Assembly: GCA_016720775.1 (NCBI GenBank) | Contig: JADKJX010000001.1 | Coordinates: 1,162,501 to 1,226,500 of the forward strand | Length of the DNA: 64,000 nucleotides | Origin: Chitinophagaceae bacterium | Lineage (GTDB): Bacteria > Bacteroidota > Bacteroidia > Chitinophagales > Chitinophagaceae | Reading direction: 5' to 3' | Shown: in pieces, positions 59,674 to 64,000 of the stretch | Layout: every line of letters starts with the position of its first letter | Position numbering within the stretch: the first letter of the stretch is position 1 | Notes under the pieces: model-generated | Told to the model about the DNA's origin: nothing | The model's input: only the letters and a program-made list of their open reading frames with translations | Database searches by the model: none | Position numbers and translations under genes: made by a program

Positions 59674-61161
59674 ATGGACCCGAAAAATATTTGGATAACA
59701 TTCCCGGAGTTGCTCACCTGGTTCCCGCTGATAGCCGGGGTGGTGGCTTTTATCATCCGTGAAGAAAAGAAGGTGAAGTCATGGGCATTGATCGCTTCGC
59801 TGATCACACTGGGTATCTCGGTGGCAAGCCTGGTCTATTCAGATAACACAAAATATTTTTACCTGAATAATGTAAGTTATTTCTGGCTGAAATATGTAGG
59901 CAGTAACCTTACGCTCGGACTTGATGGCATGGGCCACATGCTTACTGCTTTAACGGCGGTTGCTTTCCCCATCATCTTTATTGCAACCAGCAAGACCAGT
60001 TTTAAAAATGCCAATGCATATTATGGGTTAATGCTCTTAACGCAGGCAGGGCTGATGGGCGTGTTTACTGCCATGGATGTGTTGATCTTTTATTTTTTCT
60101 GGGAACTTGCTGTTATCCCTGCTTATTTCTTATGCAGCCGCTGGGGCGGAGAAAGAAGGATACAGGCCACGTTCAAATTTTTTGTGTACACGTTTGCCGG
60201 CTCGTTGCTCATGCTCATCGGTATTATGTATGTTTACACACATACTTATCCAACGCCTTATGCCGAGCATTCCTTTGCGATGAATGCATTTTACAGCGCC
60301 ACGCTTTCTGTTAAAGAACAAAACTGGGTGTTCTGGTTATTCTTTGTTGCGTTTGCCATTAAGATGCCGGTATTCCCTTTTCATACCTGGCAGCCGGATA
60401 CCTACGAGCAGGCGCCAACCTCAACCACGATGGTGCTGAGCGGCATCATGGTTAAGATGGGCATCTTTGCCGTGATCAGGTGGCTGGTTCCCGTTTTTCC
60501 GCAGGCAGCTGTCCGTTTTGATAATATTGTTATCGGTCTTTCTGTAGTAGGTATGATTTACGCAAGCCTGATCGCCATAAAACAAGACGACCTCAAACGC
60601 TTTGTGGCCTATTCATCCATCGCCCACATTGGATTGATGTGTGCAGCCATTTTTACCCAAAGCAGTATTGGTTTGCAGGGTGTGATGATACAAATGTTCA
60701 GTCATGGGATCAATATAATCGGCATGTGGATCGTGGTTGACCTGGTAGAAAAACAAACAGGTACCCGTAAGATATCCGAACTGGGAGGTATTGCTCATAA
60801 AGCGCCGGTTCTTACCATCTTCTTAGTGGTGATCGCATTGGCAAATATTGCGCTGCCATTAACCAATGCGTTCGTTGGTGAATTCATGATGTTCAGCGGG
60901 CTGTTCAAATTCAATATCATCTATACCGCCGTGGCGTTGTTAAGCATCATACTGGCTGCGGTGTATACATTGAACATGGTACAGAAGGTTTTTTACGGAG
61001 AAGCGAATGCTGTTACAAATACAATTCAGGAAATTTCATTGAACCAGAAATTAGTGTTGGGTGTATTGGTGGTTTTTATTTTCCTGTTTGGTGTTTTCCC
61101 GCAGCCGTTGCTGGATTTAACGAAGGATACAGTAATGACTATATTAACAAGATTTAAGTAA
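59674..61161 (+). CDS. nuoM: NADH-quinone oxidoreductase subunit M
   Basis: A 495-residue antiporter-like proton pump subunit. Landmarks are FFWELAVIPAYFLCSRWGG, AFAIKMPVFPFHTWQPDTY and RFVAYSSIAHIGLM. It begins nine bases after nuoL. The TWQPD variant in place of the common TWLPD is a small difference of uncertain meaning. Confidence 0.96.
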   Translation: MDPKNIWITFPELLTWFPLIAGVVAFIIREEKKVKSWALIASLITLGISVASLVYSDNTKYFYLNNVSYFWLKYVGSNLTLGLDGMGHMLTALTAVAFPIIFIATSKTSFKNANAYYGLMLLTQAGLMGVFTAMDVLIFYFFWELAVIPAYFLCSRWGGERRIQATFKFFVYTFAGSLLMLIGIMYVYTHTYPTPYAEHSFAMNAFYSATLSVKEQNWVFWLFFVAFAIKMPVFPFHTWQPDTYEQAPTSTTMVLSGIMVKMGIFAVIRWLVPVFPQAAVRFDNIVIGLSVVGMIYASLIAIKQDDLKRFVAYSSIAHIGLMCAAIFTQSSIGLQGVMIQMFSHGINIIGMWIVVDLVEKQTGTRKISELGGIAHKAPVLTIFLVVIALANIALPLTNAFVGEFMMFSGLFKFNIIYTAVALLSIILAAVYTLNMVQKVFYGEANAVTNTIQEISLNQKLVLGVLVVFIFLFGVFPQPLLDLTKDTVMTILTRFK

Positions 61162-61176
61162 CAAAAACTAAATGGT

Positions 61177-61202
61177 CCTCCGCCGGTTGGCGGAATAAAG
61201 GT
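61177..61202. repeat. CTCCGCCGGTTGGCGGA repeat forming the nuoN start region
   Basis: The palindrome is followed by ATAAAGGT and then the nuoN ATG at 61203. It is the third copy of the nuoI/nuoL element, with an AAAGG in place of GGGG. Confidence 0.8.
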
Positions 61203-62600
61203 ATGAACGCAATTATATTAACAGCAGCCTGGGGAGTACTGATGATGTTGTGCGGCGCTTTTATTAAAAGTAAGTCTGCACCAAAATACCTGGCCATTGC
61301 CGGGTTGCTGTTGGTGCTTATATCGAATTGCCTGGAACTGGGTACCGGGGCTTCTTTCTTTTCTATTGATGTAAAGGACATGATTCGTGTAAACAGTTTT
61401 AATTTAACCTTTATCAACATTGCCTTGGGTTGCACCTTGCTTTATTTCCTGCTGAATGGCCGGGATATTGAAAAAGTAGGTGAGCATGTGTCGGAATATT
61501 TTGCACTCCTGTTTTTTGTGCTGTGCGGCGTTGCACTGATCTCTACATTCAATACGTTGCTGATGCTGTTCATTGGCATCGAAATAGTTTCCATACCCCT
61601 GTACGTTTTAACCGGCAGTGACAAGCGGAACCTGAAGAGCAATGAAGCTGCGTTGAAATATTTTTTAATGGGATCTTTTTCAACCGGCATCATGTTGCTG
61701 GGCATCGCCTTTCTGTATGGCGGCAGTGAAACCGGTTCCTTCTACATCAGTAATATTATTTCAGGTAACGACCCAATGCCACCCATGATCGCTGTTGGGT
61801 TGGTGCTGCTGTTAATATCCATGTCGTTCAAAGTTTCTGCAGCTCCTTTTCATTTCTGGACACCCGATGTGTACGATGGTGCCCCAACGGTGTTTACTTC
61901 CTTTATGGCCACCATTGTAAAGGCAGCCGCCTTCTTTGCTTTTGTGCGTTTGTTTGAAAATGCCTTTGGCAGTATGCATGCCCAGTGGCAAAAACTGATC
62001 GTGATACTTATAGCTGCTACGTTGCTGATCGGAAACCTCACTGCTGTATTCCAGCAAAGTGTAAAGCGTATGCTGGCGTATTCCAGTATTGCGCAGGCAG
62101 GGTTCATGTTATTTTCATTGTTTGCATTGAACGGCATGGCAAAAGAAGGCCTGGTACTTTATACAGCTGCTTACAGCCTGGCAAGCATTGGTATTTTTGC
62201 CATCCTGGTAAAAATGAACGATTATACCATAGATGGTTTCAATGGCCTGGCGAAACAGCAACCCGTATTAGCGCTCACGGCTACCATATTTCTTTTATCA
62301 CTAACGGGTATTCCCCTTACTGCCGGTTTTCAAAGTAAGTTTTACATGTTGCTGGCTGCCGTAGAAAACGGGCAACATATATGGCTGGTGATACTGGCTG
62401 TTTTATGTGCAGCCATCAGTGCCTATTATTATTTCCGGGTGATACAGGCCATGTATTTTAAAGACAGTACTTCTTCTGCTGAAAGTGTCAACAGCTCAGA
62501 CATATCCCTTTCCTTTAAGCTACTGCTTGTGATCACGGCTGTACTCATCATTGTATTGGGAATGTTCCCCAATTTCATTACAGACTGGCTTTACTTTTAA
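61203..62600 (+). CDS. nuoN: NADH-quinone oxidoreductase subunit N
   Basis: A 465-residue antiporter-like proton pump subunit. Landmarks are FIGIEIVSIPLYVLTGSDKRN, SMSFKVSAAPFHFWTPDVYDGAP and MLAYSSIAQAGFM. It is the last gene of the nuoA-N operon. No strong terminator is visible after it. Confidence 0.96.
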   Translation: MNAIILTAAWGVLMMLCGAFIKSKSAPKYLAIAGLLLVLISNCLELGTGASFFSIDVKDMIRVNSFNLTFINIALGCTLLYFLLNGRDIEKVGEHVSEYFALLFFVLCGVALISTFNTLLMLFIGIEIVSIPLYVLTGSDKRNLKSNEAALKYFLMGSFSTGIMLLGIAFLYGGSETGSFYISNIISGNDPMPPMIAVGLVLLLISMSFKVSAAPFHFWTPDVYDGAPTVFTSFMATIVKAAAFFAFVRLFENAFGSMHAQWQKLIVILIAATLLIGNLTAVFQQSVKRMLAYSSIAQAGFMLFSLFALNGMAKEGLVLYTAAYSLASIGIFAILVKMNDYTIDGFNGLAKQQPVLALTATIFLLSLTGIPLTAGFQSKFYMLLAAVENGQHIWLVILAVLCAAISAYYYFRVIQAMYFKDSTSSAESVNSSDISLSFKLLLVITAVLIIVLGMFPNFITDWLYF

Positions 62601-62673
62601 AAAACACTGCCGTTTATAAAAGTTTTGTAGCTTAATGCCTATCTGTTGTTAACTTTAGGAAGAATACAGGCAC

Positions 62674-63954
62674 ATGACTCTCAAGGATACCTTTGCACTT
62701 TCCTGGCGTAATATAACAGGCAATAAATTACGAACAGGTATTACTGTTGCCATTATTGCTTTTGGCATTATGGCTCTCATCGGCATCGTCACTTCTATAG
62801 AGGCTGCCAGCGCTAGTCTTACCAACAGTTTCTCAACCATGGGCGCCAATTCTTTCAGTGTCCGGTATAAAGACAGGAATGTACGCATTGGCGGCGGAAG
62901 GCAGAAGCAAAATACCAAACTCAGCAAATCAGCCTTGAAGGAAAAAAAATCAAACATGGGTAAAGTGATCACCTATGATGAGGCAAGGGCCTTTAAGCAG
63001 CGGTATAATTTCCCGGCTAAGGTTGGGCTGGCCTTGAGTGGTCCAAGAGGGATTGTGGTAAACAACGACCGGAAAAAAACCAATCCGGATGTAGCGGTAC
63101 TCGGTGGTGATGAGAATTACCTGGAATTAAATGGCTACAAGGTCGCCTATGGAAGAAATATGACTGAAACGGATGTGGAGTCGGGCAGGAGTGTTTGTTT
63201 ACTGGGAAGTGGTGTTGCGCAAAAGCTCTATCCTGAGAATCCGGAAAAGGCGATTGATAAAGTAGTGAGTGTGGACCATACTCCTTACCGGGTGATAGGT
63301 GTATTGGAAGAGAAAAATTCCAGCGCTTTTTTTAATACCAGTAAAATAGTTATCACTTCTTACAACAATATCAGGCGACTGTATGCCACGCAAAGCTCTT
63401 CGTTTAATATAGGGGTGATGGTGAATGATATTAAAATGATGGATGCGGCTATTGGGGAAGCAACAGGCACTTTCAGGCCGGTTCGTAAACTGGATGTAAA
63501 GGAAGAAGAGAATTTTTATATCGATAAGAGCGACAGCATTGCCGAAAGCCTGATCAACAACCTGGGTTTCCTGGAAAAAGGAACCATCGGCATTGCATTC
63601 ATAACACTTATTGGCGCAGCCATCGGGCTGATGAACATTATGCTGGTGGCAGTAAATGAACGGACCAAAGAGATCGGGTTGGTGAAGGCACTTGGGGGTA
63701 CCAAACGGGATATCCGGCTCCAGTTCCTGGGCGAATCAATTTTGATAAGCCTGTTAGGCGCCGTGGTTGGAATTATTTTAGGTATCCTTCTTGGCAATGG
63801 CGTGGCTGTTTTAGTGAAGTCGGGTGTTGTGATCCCGTGGGGATGGGTGATTGCAGGGATATTTGTTTGTTCAGTTGTTGGTTTGGTAGCTGGTTTATAC
63901 CCGGCCCATAAAGCTTCAAAACTTGATCCCATTGTGGCACTTCGCTATGAATAA
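62674..63954 (+). CDS. MacB/FtsX-type ABC transporter permease
   Basis: A 426-residue permease with one N-terminal transmembrane helix (about 20-42), a large periplasmic MacB-type domain (about 45-290) and three C-terminal helices in an FtsX domain (about 300-420). Signature pieces are ALSWRNITGNKLRT, IGLMNIMLVAVNERTKEIGLVKALG and the C-terminal YPAHKASKLDPIVALRYE. Such permeases pair with an ATPase to export or sense substrates; no ATPase gene is visible inside the window. It is probably complete. Confidence 0.9.
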   Translation: MTLKDTFALSWRNITGNKLRTGITVAIIAFGIMALIGIVTSIEAASASLTNSFSTMGANSFSVRYKDRNVRIGGGRQKQNTKLSKSALKEKKSNMGKVITYDEARAFKQRYNFPAKVGLALSGPRGIVVNNDRKKTNPDVAVLGGDENYLELNGYKVAYGRNMTETDVESGRSVCLLGSGVAQKLYPENPEKAIDKVVSVDHTPYRVIGVLEEKNSSAFFNTSKIVITSYNNIRRLYATQSSSFNIGVMVNDIKMMDAAIGEATGTFRPVRKLDVKEEENFYIDKSDSIAESLINNLGFLEKGTIGIAFITLIGAAIGLMNIMLVAVNERTKEIGLVKALGGTKRDIRLQFLGESILISLLGAVVGIILGILLGNGVAVLVKSGVVIPWGWVIAGIFVCSVVGLVAGLYPAHKASKLDPIVALRYE

Positions 63955-64000
63955 GCATTGATTTTTTCCAATATTTTACCCACTTTCGGAATAAATTTAT
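63955..64000. other. Right edge, non-coding
   Basis: Forty-six bases after the permease stop codon, AT-rich, with no recognisable feature before the window ends. Confidence 0.5.

Noticed and set aside
2454..61202. Scattered palindromes as a CRISPR array
   Set aside because: The copies are far apart, vary in sequence and have no regular spacers; no cas genes are present.

Overview
The window looks like a chromosomal segment of a Bacteroidota bacterium, most likely family Chitinophagaceae. The reasons are two large secreted proteins with type IX secretion (T9SS) C-terminal sorting domains, several upstream boxes of the Bacteroidota form TAnnTTTG, a short NuoG without the molybdopterin domain, and many short intergenic repeat families of the kind common in environmental Bacteroidota genomes. 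The genus cannot be fixed from this sequence alone.

Layout. 1-2351: 3' part of a 23S rRNA and a complete 5S rRNA, followed by decayed extra copies of the 5S-terminator unit and a gene-poor stretch to 3506. 3507-9652: a giant T9SS-exported kelch/PA/HYR protein. 9795-11685: tyrosine recombinase, CDGSH iron-sulfur protein, TMEM175-type channel. 11799-13668 (minus): RRM/RGG RNA-binding protein and the rpsF-rpsR-rplI operon. 13850-18180 (minus): an internally deleted M14 metallopeptidase and a secreted endonuclease I. 18306-21972: rpsT, a PqiA-like membrane protein, sucA. 21982-25327 (minus): ligase-associated repair pair PdeM and DEXH helicase. 25526-33007: ffh, a small HEAT-like lipoprotein, and the most unusual gene of the window, an about 1,770-residue protein joining two alpha/beta hydrolase domains, a middle domain, a CHAT (caspase-like) domain and a helical C-terminus. 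33182-43847: housekeeping genes (rpsP, rimM, dinB, peroxiredoxin, two pseudouridine synthases, rlmN, sugar dehydrogenase, thiolase, hisS, protein tyrosine phosphatase). 44049-48128: TonB, a small membrane protein, a PstS-like lipoprotein and a TPR protein. 48249-62600: a complete 14-gene nuoA-N complex I operon with two extra small genes inside. 62674-63954: a MacB/FtsX-type ABC permease.

Two themes cut across the window. First, seven single-base frameshifts, most of them at short homopolymers, interrupt genes that should be intact, including essential hisS and nuoF (twice). They are probably sequence errors, so I annotate these genes as single loci. Second, short palindromic or G-rich repeats sit directly before start codons (nuoF, nuoI, nuoJ, nuoL, nuoN, pdeM), supply stop codons or C-termini (rluA-type synthase, helicase, DUF4440-like gene), and even lie inside a helicase reading frame and inside 5S rRNA relics.

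No CRISPR array, tRNA gene, complete insertion sequence or replication origin was seen.
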